Below are positions 15,201 to 25,700 of a stretch of DNA of 64,000 nucleotides, in pieces. This DNA is from Zingiber officinale (Eukaryota > Streptophyta > Magnoliopsida > Zingiberales > Zingiberaceae). Below the pieces are notes generated by a model that did not search any database, was not told the origin of the DNA, and saw only the letters and a program-made list of their open reading frames with translations. Numbering within the stretch: position 1 is the first letter of the stretch; every line of letters starts with the position of its first letter. The position numbers were made by a program, and so were the translations under genes. The DNA is taken from the NCBI RefSeq assembly GCF_018446385.1, contig NC_056002.1, forward strand, positions 30,924,636-30,988,635. The letters run 5' to 3'.

Positions 15201-18200
15201 TTGAGCAACAGGAGAGATGGATGTCCCAACCTGCAATGAGCCTCGAAAAAAGAAGTGACACTCGAGAAAGGAAAAGAATATGAGAGCGGTGTGTAACGAA
15301 TGTAGAGGCCTTCACACTCATGTCCTTTACCTAATTTTCTTCATCAAAAGATCTTGAAATGAAAAAAATGGGATGCTATAGTTAAGATTACGAGTTAGTT
15401 GAGCAATTCAAAAGATAAATTAGGTAAATGTAAAACAAAGGTCAGAGGAAGCAAAGAGGTAGGATTGATAGTGTCAGACCCATGAACACAAAATGGAGAC
15501 CCATCAGCTAAAGTAATGGTAGGAGTGTTGACTTTTGACTGAAAAGTAGAAAAGAAACTAGAATTACATGTCATATGATCCGTGACACCAGAATCAATGA
15601 CCTATTTGGAGGATGAAGAAAGAAAACATGTGTTTTGTTTACCTGAATTAGAAATAGCAGTGGAAGAGGGAAATGAAGACTTGAATGATTCATGATATTT
15701 TGAAAACTTAGCAAATTCATCATTGCAGAGGCATGGACGGATTTATCAGACCCATCATTAGTAGATGCAATATGGGCCAAAGTGTTTTTGTTGATTTTTA
15801 TACTGAAGTTTTCTACACTCAAACTTTGTATGACCTGACTTATGACAGTAGTTGCACATAATACCACTCGAATTCTATGTTTAAGTTTCAAAGTCCTATA
15901 AGTCACCTCCTTTGTTTCTACTTTACTAATTTATCTTCCAAGCATGTAATTAGTACTACGACTCACCAAAACACCACTAAACGGAATGGGTTCAATGCTT
16001 TCTGTACGTAGAACATGACTAAATACATCTTGTAAAGAGAGGACCTCATAACCAGAGAGAACTTGCAACTTAGCAAACTCAAAGTCAGGAGATAGGCCAA
16101 CGAGGAAACTCATGATACCATTTGCTCTCATTAACGTTGTTGAACCTTCACATCAGGGCTAAAGGGCAGCAGCATATTAAGCTCCTCATATGTTTTTTTG
16201 AATGTCATAAAATAATTGACCAAAGGTCGATCTTAATTTTCCACAAGTATAATATTTTGCAAACCTCATAAGAGAGATTTTTTTTTCCAAAGTACAGAAA
16301 TTCTAAGTAATCCATTAGTTCTTTAACAAATTTACAGGATTGATCAAACCAGTTACCTCACTATCAATACAATTCCGAATCTCAAGGAACAAGCGAGCAT
16401 CCTCCCTAAACCACGTCTGCTTCGAATCATCTTGAGGAGGGTCATCAATCAAATGATCATATTTGTCAATACTTCGTAGATAAAGATGAATAGTCTTACT
16501 CCAATCCAAATAATTCAAACCATTTAACTTATAGTTCATGATTTTAGATATCACAAACACCACATCCGTCACAATAAAAGGCTTATTTTCAGCCATAAAA
16601 CTTTATCCCAAAGGAAGTCAAATAAGAGAAGAATATGAAGGAAGCTCCGAACCAACAAGTACAAACAAACCCACACACGCTTAGGTGCGAGAGCAGAGAG
16701 AAAGGTTCAAGCTGGCTGTAAGGATCGATGGCGGCCGAGATTGGGTGACGTCGGAGATGCTTCTAATGACACGTATTGGGAGAGAAGCGGTGGTAGTTGT
16801 CGGGGATAGAGTCGACATGATGGCCTGCTCGGCGGTTGGAATCTAAGACAACAGTGTCGTGGAAGGAGAGACGACGCCCGGTGCGGCAATGGATCAACAC
16901 ATGAGCAGCCTCGTGAGTTGTGCGCCAGGGAATGGGAGGCGCAGCAGCGACCGGTGCAGTGATGAGCAATAGCCGACTTAGTGCGCGGACATAAGAGGGA
17001 AGGAAAGAGTGCCGACGAGAAGGTCGTGGTCGGCCGATGGAGGCGGGTATGTGTGGGCGACGATAAGGTAGTGACGTGCCACGGAAATGAAAGTACATGA
17101 GAGGTAGAAGAGGCGGAGATGGAACCCTAATTTTGAAGTTGCTCTAATATCATATTATTTGAGATAAAGAATTGATAATATTTATTAAAGAGTGAGACAT
17201 ATTTATATATAAATTAGGAATCTATCCTAGGAAACTATAATTAGACTAATTGACAATTAGTTAATTGGCAAATATATTAACTAATATATACATATATTAT
17301 GGTAACTAATATATACATATAATAGGCACAAAGTACTAAAAAATGACATTTCATATAACAGACAAGCATATTGCTCCAAATGATTTCTGACCAAGTTTTA
17401 AAAAAACATATAAAGGCAATACACAACCAACCCATTGCATAGCGCATCACAATTGATGACGAAAAAGTATTTATATTGGTATCAAAAAATTTAGCACTTT
17501 CAAAGTAGTTCACTTCAAAGTCATAAGTTACTAAAAAGGGTAACTTAAGGGTTTTAAATCAATTTGATTTATTTTAAATTGTTTACACAGACAGCATATG
17601 TCATATGGAATTACATGTCGGCTATGAAATCCCCATCAAAATCTGCCTAACCACTGCTTATGTGAGTCAAGTGGAAACTTTTAAAACCCATGTTTTTCTG
17701 ATCATATATTTGAGCAAACAGACTGTTAGACTAGTGCAGCACACTCCATTGAGGCATGAACATCGGAGAAAAATATCAGGCTGACTAAATGATCTTTAGC
17801 TATCAAAAGGTAACGCTGCAGGAACTGACCCTACTATGCACATCAATGTAGTCCGTGCACCTTCTTTTTCATGGAAATACATTCAATATTTACCCACGTG
17901 GTACTACTACTTGCAAATTAGGTAAGAAAACTTAAATTGCTAAGTATAAGTTGCAGACTCAGCAAATAAATATTCATACTAGACCTAGTATAACTTCAAT
18001 TCCTACGATAATAATTGTTATGATTATAAAATATTTGTTGTTCTTAATATAAAAGCACACATAAGTCACTTTACAAGACAATTAAAATTTCAGGATAAAT
18101 GATCACTTAGTCTTATGTTATCAGAAGAGGTTTCTGGTCTAAATTCTGCACATTAGGTAAGTTGAGCTAATCTACATGTTGATCTTTGGCAATGAAGAGG

Positions 18201-18808
18201 AGTGTGTTATAAATGTAAAATTATATATAGGGCACATTCTAAATAGGCTATATTTTTTTGTACAAGTAACCAGCTAACCAAATTTAGCAATTAAGATTAC
18301 TAAAATTAATTTAAACCATATTTGAATCGGGAGAAGAATAATTTAAGGTATGCAGTATGAAAATGCATGATTGCACTAAACTAAACAGAACGATAAAATA
18401 ATCCACCAGTATCTCTTTCCTGAACCTGCGTCTAATACTACATACCAACTAGTATAAAGATAAACTGATAGTTGCAGCTATAGCAGCCCCCTCATAAGGT
18501 GAGAAAGGCATCAACTCACCGGATCGAGGGCTGTAGTTAGTAGAGGAGGAAGAAGATGACGCGGAAGAGTCGGGGGAGCTTCCGTCGGAGCGGAACGCGG
18601 ATGAGATGAGCTTTCCGGCCCCGGAGACGAGGCCGAGAAGCCACCTAGGGCTCCCGGCGGGAGGTGGAGGCGGCGGGAGGGCGAGCGGGGGAGGGCGCGC
18701 GTAGGGGGAAGGCTGCGCCTCCCGGCCTCCTCGCCGGTCGCGGAGGATCTTCCCGCCCGATCCACCCTCCTCCGGCGCCTCTCGGCGAGCCCTAAACAAG
18801 GACGCCAT
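274..18808 (-). CDS. KAKU4: KAKU4-like nuclear envelope / nuclear pore protein
   Basis: KAKU4 is a plant inner nuclear membrane and nuclear-basket component that binds CRWN lamina-like proteins and helps set nuclear shape. Coding exons on the minus strand: 18520-18808, 8913-8962, 8583-8698, 7574-7889, 3405-3584, 2612-3124, 2374-2470, 2220-2274 and 274-580. All have GT-AG borders and matching phases, and they total 1923 nt, or 640 aa. Recognition rests on the N-terminus (GGKILRDRR near residues 18-26, a proline run, then LVSGAGKLISSAF near 60-72), an EAKKWLEEKK block, a VDLAKSYM motif and a C-terminal GRGRGRGRG tail. Arabidopsis KAKU4 is slightly shorter (about 570 aa). Exon 1 is GC-rich and starts at the only sensible ATG. 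Introns carry a LINE, LINE fragments and a Copia element, so 18.5 kb of DNA encodes 1.9 kb of message. A further in-frame exon at 1106-1225 is possible. The family call is firm; exact splicing is predicted. Confidence 0.88.
1106..1225 (-). other. Candidate extra (cassette) exon of KAKU4
   Basis: Within the last KAKU4 intron, a stretch after a pyrimidine-rich tract and a CAG acceptor stays open for 120 nt in the phase left by the previous exon. It reads DVDDATYLKNMVHASS and onward. Using a GT at 1105-1104 keeps frame with the last exon and would give a 680-aa protein. That donor is weak (CAA|GTTCTC). A better-looking donor a few bases earlier (CAG|GTTTCA) would shift the final exon into an early stop. 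It may be an alternative exon or simply intron. Confidence 0.35.
4067..7240 (-). mobile_element. Degenerate RTE-type LINE in KAKU4 intron 4
   Basis: The minus strand encodes pieces of a non-LTR retrotransposon protein. An endonuclease part at 6320-6933 includes IGGDLNGHV and, further on, TQHRLLVLDI. A reverse-transcriptase part at about 4400-5400 includes RPDDILIEVWKSLGK and PLYKNK. The frames are broken by many stops and shifts. The 3' end, at the left, carries a short (TTG)n-like tail near 4067-4079, typical of plant RTE LINEs. The outer edges are approximate. It lies in the same orientation as the host gene and contains a 472-bp internal tandem duplication. Confidence 0.8.
5607..6534. repeat. 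Tandem duplication inside the LINE (2 x about 470 bp)
   Basis: The segment beginning GCTTTTTCTCATTC at 5607 recurs at 6079 and runs on to about 6534, an offset of 472 bp. By eye the copies differ by only a few per cent plus small indels, and both end at the T-rich run after GATCGAGTG. The duplicated part covers the endonuclease/RT linker, so the LINE must have been dead or immobile when it formed. Confidence 0.85.
8040..8340 (-). mobile_element. LINE reverse-transcriptase fragment in KAKU4 intron 3
   Basis: The minus-strand translation contains a broken RT finger/palm stretch: a FMSERSTIDDIYYFV-like segment, then a weak match to the FIDLEKAYD region. It is a short, old fragment with stops and frameshifts and no visible ends. 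It is separate from the larger LINE in the next intron. Confidence 0.5.
9172..9800 (+). mobile_element. Possible LINE remnant in KAKU4 intron 1
   Basis: Near 9540-9575 the plus strand reads FILYRSECWVG, resembling the YGSECW motif after the RT domain of plant LINEs, followed by a degraded stretch. An open frame of 85 codons at 9172-9429 just upstream matches nothing I recognise. This is a weak call based on one motif. Confidence 0.35.
10075..10247 (-). repeat. Copia 3' LTR
   Basis: This matches 17155-17324. It is followed at 10248-10258 by CTCCCCCTCAA, which on the minus strand is the polypurine tract expected just inside a 3' LTR. Confidence 0.8.
12367..14790 (+). mobile_element. Solo LTR (2424 bp) nested in the Copia integrase
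   Basis: The insert starts TGTTAGGATG and ends GCGTCCAACA, with TG/CA LTR ends. It is bounded by identical 5-bp copies of ATTTT at 12362-12366 and 14791-14795. The integrase reading frame left of the insert continues directly into the part on the right, so the borders are exact. No gag, pol, primer site or second LTR is present, hence a solo LTR. The plus orientation is assumed from a TATA-like CTATATATAAGC near 13260. Internally it has two copies of a GCTTGGTG(T/C)CCAAGCAAGAGG unit at about 13357-13423 and an AT-rich minisatellite at 13436-13890. The family was not assigned. Confidence 0.85.
13436..13890. repeat. AT-rich minisatellite in solo LTR (about 8 units of 50-65 bp)
   Basis: A unit of the form AAAAGAGAGATTTTAATTTT, then AAATCTTTCCTTTT, then a TAGT(C/T)ATC(C/T)A(C/T)A spacer, repeats with variation about eight times. 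Confidence 0.8.
17155..17324 (-). repeat. Copia 5' LTR
   Basis: This is the partner of the LTR at 10075. Just inside it, 17141-17152 reads TGATATTAGAGC on the minus strand, a two-mismatch version of the initiator-methionine tRNA primer-binding site TGGTATCAGAGC. The primer site fixes the element's orientation. Confidence 0.8.
17325..18519. other. Rest of KAKU4 intron 1
   Basis: AT-rich intron sequence between the Copia element and the first exon. I see no coding potential or recognisable repeat. The exon 1 donor CCG|GTGAGTT is at 18519-18520. Confidence 0.6.
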
Positions 18809-19020
18809 GGTGGAGGGAGGAAGAGAGGCGGAGGCGCGGAGAAGCTACCGGAGGACGAAGCGCAGGCGGTCGCTCGATCGTATTGGAGGGGTAGCGGAAT
18901 CGGAGAGGAAGAGGGGAAGTGGTTTAAATCGCCACGGAAATCTGCCGCACGGAGTGAAATAGGGGAATATTTGCCTCTTTTTAATTTTAACTATTTACGA
19001 TTTACGGAGGGCTGACAAAA
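18809..19020 (-). promoter_or_regulatory. KAKU4 5' UTR / proximal promoter
   Basis: The GC-rich character of exon 1 continues to about 18950 and then falls sharply to AT-rich DNA. This is consistent with a 5' UTR and transcription start in this interval. No convincing TATA box was identified. Confidence 0.4.
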
Positions 19021-20520
19021 AGCTTTTTTTTTTTAATAATTGTTCATGTAACTAGCAGCCGCTCCGGAATAATAATGATTATAACGGTGTAATAATTATG
19101 AAATCGTAATAGTTATAAATACGTGAGAGTTATAACTATATAGTAATTACGATAGCCGCTAAACATCAATTTAAGCGAAAAAAAATATAAAAAAGAATAA
19201 TAATGAAAATAGATGGTTATGTAACGGAGAGTAGTAGGGTAATTACAATAAGAGGATAATCCTCCCTGGGATCTGTCTATTCAATCTACAAGAAAGATGT
19301 ATCACGAGAAAAAATAGTTAGATAATTATACTTATAATAGGTATCCTTTTAATAAAAAAAATTAAAATAAAACATATTGTTGATTTTTTTTCTCGATTTT
19401 ATCAAAATTTGAATTCTTATGATAGTAACTCTGTACTAATCAATTCAATTCTGTCCCAAGGGCATGAATCAAACTCACTAACATATTTTAAAAATATAAA
19501 TGAGCTTCTATCGATCTAGCAGTACGCTTGAAAATTAAAATTAAGTGTGATGATGGGTTGAAAATATGTCTAATTAGGAAAAAAGAAAACAAACCTTTTA
19601 ATAATTCACTAAGGTCAATCTTTTCAAGTCAAACTTTTACTTTTTTTTCAGAATCTAAGCGTTCGGAGTTTGTGACTAATTTTGAAAATAGATAGTTTTC
19701 TTACTTAGTTCCCTAGTGAGTAAATCCAAAATACAATTTATGAATACTCAAACCTCTAAAATTTTCATTTCATTTGAAACCTTTATTTCTCCTAAACTTA
19801 AACGGAGAAGGCAATATGAACTTAGTTTTAGGATTAGAAGACTAACGACTAGGTTATGTTCACTCAAGAAAGGTTGCTTACTTGAGACCTCAAGGAAGAT
19901 AAAGAAAGAGAGAGAGAGAAAGCAAATGTTTATATTGTTAAAGGGGAGAAAGGAACGAAAAAGGATGAAAAAAAAATCAGATTACCATATAACATTTATA
20001 TTATTAACCTGAAAAACAAAAAAGGTAGATTTAGGATAACAAATAAGAAAACTAAAATTTGAATCCCAATAGAGATAATATTGTGAAAGTCAATCTCTAA
20101 ATGTTCATAAACCGAATTCCGTAAGTGGATTAAGAAAAGGTCATCTACCTTTAGGATTAGTCGGGCAAAATCCAAACTGGACGAAAGATGAATGCCCTGT
20201 TTACAAGACCAGAAGCGGATGCGAATATGGATAATGAGTAAATGCATAACTCAAAATGCAAAGTATTTCCATAATGATTGGTAGCATTACGAGACCACGA
20301 CATCATTTAAAAAACAGATGTCTCTCGAGATCAAAATGTCTCTGAGATTTTACATAAAGCATGCTGTGCTTTCTACTTTGCTTATCATTTGAATCAAATT
20401 AATGATCTGGGCTCTTCGAGTATTTGCATAATTTGTATGCACTATGAAGCTAAAACAACAGATCGATGGTCATGTTGATCATCGTACCTCTAGAAAAATG
20501 AAGAGCATTACCTTAACCAA
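19021..20520. other. Intergenic AT-rich DNA
   Basis: Mostly A/T-rich sequence with a short purine-rich (GA) stretch near 19895-19980. Open frames here are short and lack any family resemblance. No gene is supported. Confidence 0.6.
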
Positions 20521-20529
20521 ATTAAGTAT

Positions 20530-21980
20530 AAGGAATTAGATGCGCTAAACACGCAAACGTGCAGCGGAAAAATACTAATTCTTCCAGGAAATCCATGCGA
20601 AGGAAAAAAAACAAATATACTAAATTTACATAAGAGCATGAGAGATTATACCTTTGGTGCGTGCTCACAGACTCCCGACAGCTCGGATCACAGCACAATC
20701 TCACGTTCACGCCTCTACGGTATCCACACGAACAAGCGCTCGTTTGTCTCACAAACTCACAAGTGGAGACGGAAACCACCTAAGATTGTACTAGCAACCA
20801 CACCAAGGGATTTCGGCCAAGAGAGGGAGAGAAAAGGAAGGAGAATGAAAATCTACACCAAAAATGAAGAGAAAAAATGATTAATAAGTATTTTTATCCA
20901 ATGAAAACACTTAATTAGCATTAATAGCCTTAATGAGCATTTAACCTCCATTAAGGACCACATTTGAAACTCCTCATTTCAAATTCAATTTCGAAAAGTA
21001 AATGAATGAATCATTGAATTTCGAAATTCAATGAATATCTCATTAATCCTCACTTGAGTCTAACTCAAGTCTCCTCACTAACTCAAGTCTAATTCAATCG
21101 AGTGTTACTCAATTAATCTCATACAATTAAAATTCAATGAATCATTATTTCATTAATTCAAATTGACTCCTTGAGTCTAGTTTGAATTAGACTTAATCTA
21201 ATAATTAGATCCAATTGAGTCTAACTCAATAAGTCCAATTCGAATTAGAATTAATCATGAACTCATCTCCAAATCTACTTGTTCTTTGTGTGTGACCCAA
21301 TAGGTTCTCGTAACGTTGACAATGTACCCAAATCAACATTTAGATACATAAGCAATGAGTGACATCTAGCAAGGTATCATTGCTACCCAAGTGACGAGAA
21401 AGTCGAGATCCGACCTAACTTGTCCGTGGCTATTATCTTGTATGGCTTGGTCCCTCTATCCTTGATATCTAAATTGATCAATGAGGCATAGACCGTATCA
21501 TCCTTTTATCGACTTTTGTGTTTCTTGATCTCTAAATAGACACACTCTATCAAATAAGCTCAATATCTCATATTGACTCATTTGCGCATGGTCATGCTTT
21601 CTTGTGTCATCCTAATCAAGGAGCCCGCAGATATCGCTTCCGTCATATGGAAGGAATATATCACATCTACATCACTCACATCCCTCCGCATAATTCATTG
21701 CATACCCAATGATCAATTTTATTGTCCACCTTGTTTACAGGTGATGTTTGCCGATATCAAAGTACACAACTCCTTATGTAGGAAATCGTAGTGACTTCAA
21801 ATTTAAGGACTATTCATAACAATAGTCACATGAGAATGTTTATGACACTCATATAACGATCCATGAAACATTCTCATGGCGGGTTATTCAATATATATTT
21901 TCTAATATATTAGTGTGATCGTGCACACGCGTTGCGTGTGTAATATAATAATATATAAATTATTTGGACCCCAGCAATAA
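20530..21980 (-). mobile_element. Probable LTR-retrotransposon-derived segment
   Basis: The composition is unlike its surroundings. There are repeated short motifs of the TTGAGTCTAACTCAA / AATTCAATGAAT type, many of them self-complementary, and a GGGATTTCGGCC motif near 20808. A CCGCTGCACGTTTGCGTG stretch, on the minus strand near 20565, resembles LTR tails. It has no coding content and no confirmed ends or target duplication, so a solo LTR or non-autonomous element is inferred from texture only. Confidence 0.4.
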
Positions 21981-22745
21981 ACTACTGCAATGGGTTTCCA
22001 TTTGAAAAAAATTATTTTAATTTAATATTATACTTATCTTAGTAAAAGAAACTAAGAAAAGTATATTTTTTAACATCGTCGGCTTAAAATATTTATAGAA
22101 ACTTCTTTGATCATAGTGTTATCAATTCTAAGATGTGGGACTAAAGAGAACTTTATTTTTTTATATAAAACAACCAGAGAAAATTAATGATGAGAAAAAT
22201 TCATAATAATACGTCGTAGCTGAGTCTCGAACTCTAGATCACTGATTGTTTCGCTTGTGGAATTATTAATAAACTTTGAAATTATTTTTAGTGTGAATAG
22301 AAAAAAGGACAGTAACGTAAATTCATTTTAGGCTTCACCAAAGCTAGTTAGTAAAGGAGGGAGATTTTTAATAAAATAGTAAGATACTCATGTGTCAACC
22401 TGATATCTCATATCTATGACTTATGAGATTAAATCATCCGTTGACCTACATACTATTCTCAACGCATTAATATTATCCTTGTATATTAATGTTTGACTAG
22501 AAATAATTAAGAGTAATATTCTATGTATATCTACAATATTTCACTATCAATTCAACTAATTGATATGCTGTAGATAAGGACCTACTATCCAAGGACATTA
22601 TTATACTTATTCAATCGACACTGAACTGAAATAAATATAATAATCAATTTTACCTTTTATTAATAATGATATATGATACAAAATGAATCCTTTAAAAATC
22701 ATCATATAATTGGTACTAGGATTAATACTAACATTAAGTTCATCT
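21981..22745. other. Downstream flank of the cyclotransferase gene
   Basis: AT-rich DNA with no recognisable gene. The part next to 22745 presumably holds the 3' UTR. Confidence 0.5.
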
Positions 22746-25700
22746 TCACGGGTAGCAAAGGTCTTCGATCCTTCGATTTAGTCGATCAGTAACTGGGCGA
22801 AACTTGATCTGATAAAGCTTCGGCCATAACTTACCTGTCACTGGTAAGACGAAACCATAGAGACAAAGAATTATGTTAAACATGACCCAAATTTAAGTGA
22901 GAAAAGTAGTGTTCTCTTTCAGAGAAAAAAAGGTTGAAGCAGAAGAAAAAAAGTTATACACAAACTTACCAAACAAACGCTTCTTTTGGTCATCCCAAGC
23001 AATGCCATTCAGAACATCAATGCGCTGGGAAAGTTGTAAATTAGATTAAATAAAAAAATAAAGAAGGTGCACCAATAATTAGGTCTGAGAACAGTGTCTA
23101 TAGTATTTACGACAGGATGCTATGTTGCTCACTCGATGATTTGATCAAGGAATGCCTCGCCAAGCCCTTGTGTTCGTTTGATTCTACATACGCTAGAGCA
23201 TTTTGCATTTTTGTTTGAATTGATATAAAATTGTGTTTGAATTGTCTTAGCTTTATTGTAAACTATAGTGATCAGCCTGTACCACCCGTAACTAGAGCCT
23301 TGTTTTATTAACAACTAGGGAACCCTTCAATGTGTTTCTGCTGTTGAGTCTAAAGATATTGATTCAGACCCAAAATTTTAGTGGCATTTCAATGTAGACC
23401 AATTCCACCATGAATCAAAGTAAATTAAGGGCAAGTTGGGATGGTTTAAAGAAAACAAAGTTGACATGATTCGCTGAGTCTAAGGCAAAACTATTATATT
23501 TATAAACATCAAGCCTCCTAATTTAATCAGGTCATTTTCCTTATACCAATAAGGTAACGGAGTACTTATGTCATGAACAAAAAAACACTTTGGTTCCTCC
23601 AAACCCTCAAGACCCAACCAGTTTTAGTTAATACTCCTTGGATGCGCAATCAATCAAGAATGCTTCACACAAACTAGGCTGGAAAGTCCATATACCAAAT
23701 CCCATAAAAGACCTTCAGAATTGGGGTTTGCCAAGTAAAAAAAGTAAGTCTTGTTTAGGCTACCATTTAAATTTTCACAAAGTTATTATGGGTTTTAATG
23801 GTAATTGAGGTTCTAGATGCTAAGCCCAGAGTGACCTAAAACCAGGAAACATAGAAAAGCTTTTCACCAAGATGAACTTAAAGCTTGTTGAAAGGGAAAA
23901 TAAGGTGTGACCTCCCAAACGCACAAAATGCAAATCTATAGTTCAAAGGTAGAAATAAAGGGAAACATAAATTAGGAACTCACAGTGTAACCGGATCTCA
24001 TCAATCCTTGCCTGTTGAAAACAACACAGATTCAATTTCAATGTGAAGTAGCTAAAATAATGATGAATGTTAAGAATACACATACAAAATAAAAGGTATA
24101 AATTGATCCCTTCCCAATAGGCTTAAAATAACATATAGTTTATGACACAATTAAACTTCGCCTTGACATTGTATCCGTTAGGAGACTTTAGTTCATTTGC
24201 ATGTTGGTAATTGAAACAATGATTCCTTCCGTAAGTTAATCCATGTATTAGGCTTGGGCTATCATAGTCTGCCTGATCACATGGGAGATTTTGACAGATC
24301 AGGCTTTTTAAGTGATTGTCTGGTCAAACTTAACAATCTATACCGATGTTTCAAGTTTAAAATTCAAATATCTAATAGAACAAATCATTTGATGAAATCA
24401 TGTACCTTAATTCATGGAGAGCAATCCAACTTAGTACCTTGCCATCTTCATGTGATATTCTAGCTATGCAATCTGTCTGCACCATGAGGTAGTTAACATT
24501 TCTGTATAGATTTAGTGGGACTCTGGACATGCTTAAGTAGTGTATGAATGAGAATAAATGATTTTCAAATTAACAAAGAAATGAAAATGAAACTCCAATC
24601 CTATAATTTCATGTGGTTGATGGCAGAAATAAAAAATTGTGAAAGAAATAACAGCTCGAAGATTAACACAAATGCCACAAAATACTAAAATTTTGTATGC
24701 CTAAAATGCATACAAAATACTAAAACTTTGTATGCCTAAAATTCGGAGTTGGTTCACAATATCTGTTAGAAGAATAATAATATGTTGGTCATGTGGATTC
24801 ATATGATGAGTATTTTCAGAACCAATTAAAACAAAAGATTATCTACTACAATTATTATCTGAAGGGGAACAATTGCCATACCTGCCAAACATTTGCCCAT
24901 ACTTCCCCATCTACATATTCCAACTCATTAAGAAAAGGAATTTCATGATCATTATATTTGACAGTTACTCTTCTAATTTCTGCAGGAATAAAAAAAAGAA
25001 AATCATAATCAATACGAAAATAACACAATTGTATAACTACTGCAAACCTTTCAAAGTCTGGGGATCAAGATGATATAGAGTCGAAGTTCCATCGGTTGCA
25101 TAAAGGATCTTGCCATCAGTCGCTAATCCCCAACCATCACTCATAGGATGAGTAAACCTATCCTTCTGCTCCATCAATTGTGGAAAAATAATTACTTTCA
25201 AAATTGATAGCTCATGTATATACAATTCTACGTGCAATAATCTATAGTCAAAATACAAATGATTGTTCACGCAATAGAAATGATTATTTTAACTTACTTT
25301 GGCACAACTATCTAATGGAATTTATGCACATGGATGTAAAGAATATGTGCACAGTAATCAAATATGGTAATCAATTGTGCAAAAGGATGATGTGTGACCA
25401 ACCAATTGAAGAGTTCTGAAGATTGTCTAGCACATTAACCAAAAGTTCTACTATTTCTTTCAACCAAATGCCCAAATACATCCAAATTTGATGCTTCACA
25501 TAGATATTTTGATTAGGGAAATGTTTGAACAGGGTATCTTGCTGGGCTTGTGAAATATTGTAGGCAAGAGTAAGCCTTTGAACAGAATTTGGCAAACTCA
25601 CACCTAAAGAGCAAATGGGTTGATGATTCATCATTCAAGTGGTTGAAGGTGCATAATATAGTATGTCTAACATTAAATCTTGCATAGGAGAATTTTAATG

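Larger units (their letters stand above)
10075..17324 (-). mobile_element. Ty1/Copia LTR retrotransposon in KAKU4 intron 1 (decayed)
   Basis: LTRs of about 170 bp at 10075-10247 and 17155-17324 differ at roughly one base in ten by eye, so the insertion is old. The minus strand shows the expected order. Gag lies at 15931-16596 (begins MAENKPFIV), with a zinc-knuckle remnant near 15800-15870 and a GAG-pre-integrase block HCRLGHPSLLLLKK near 15200. Integrase follows at about 14790-15000 and resumes left of the nested LTR. Reverse transcriptase at about 10900-11650 shows a SLYGLK motif and a YVDD-like remnant, and RNase H is at 10260-10700. Many stops and frameshifts show it is dead. The imperfect target duplication is GGCAT/GGCAC. 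Confidence 0.88.

Noticed and set aside
16707-17098. GC-rich frames of 60 and 111 codons between the Copia gag and its 5' LTR
   Set aside because: They lie in the untranslated leader of the element, without a homologous motif.
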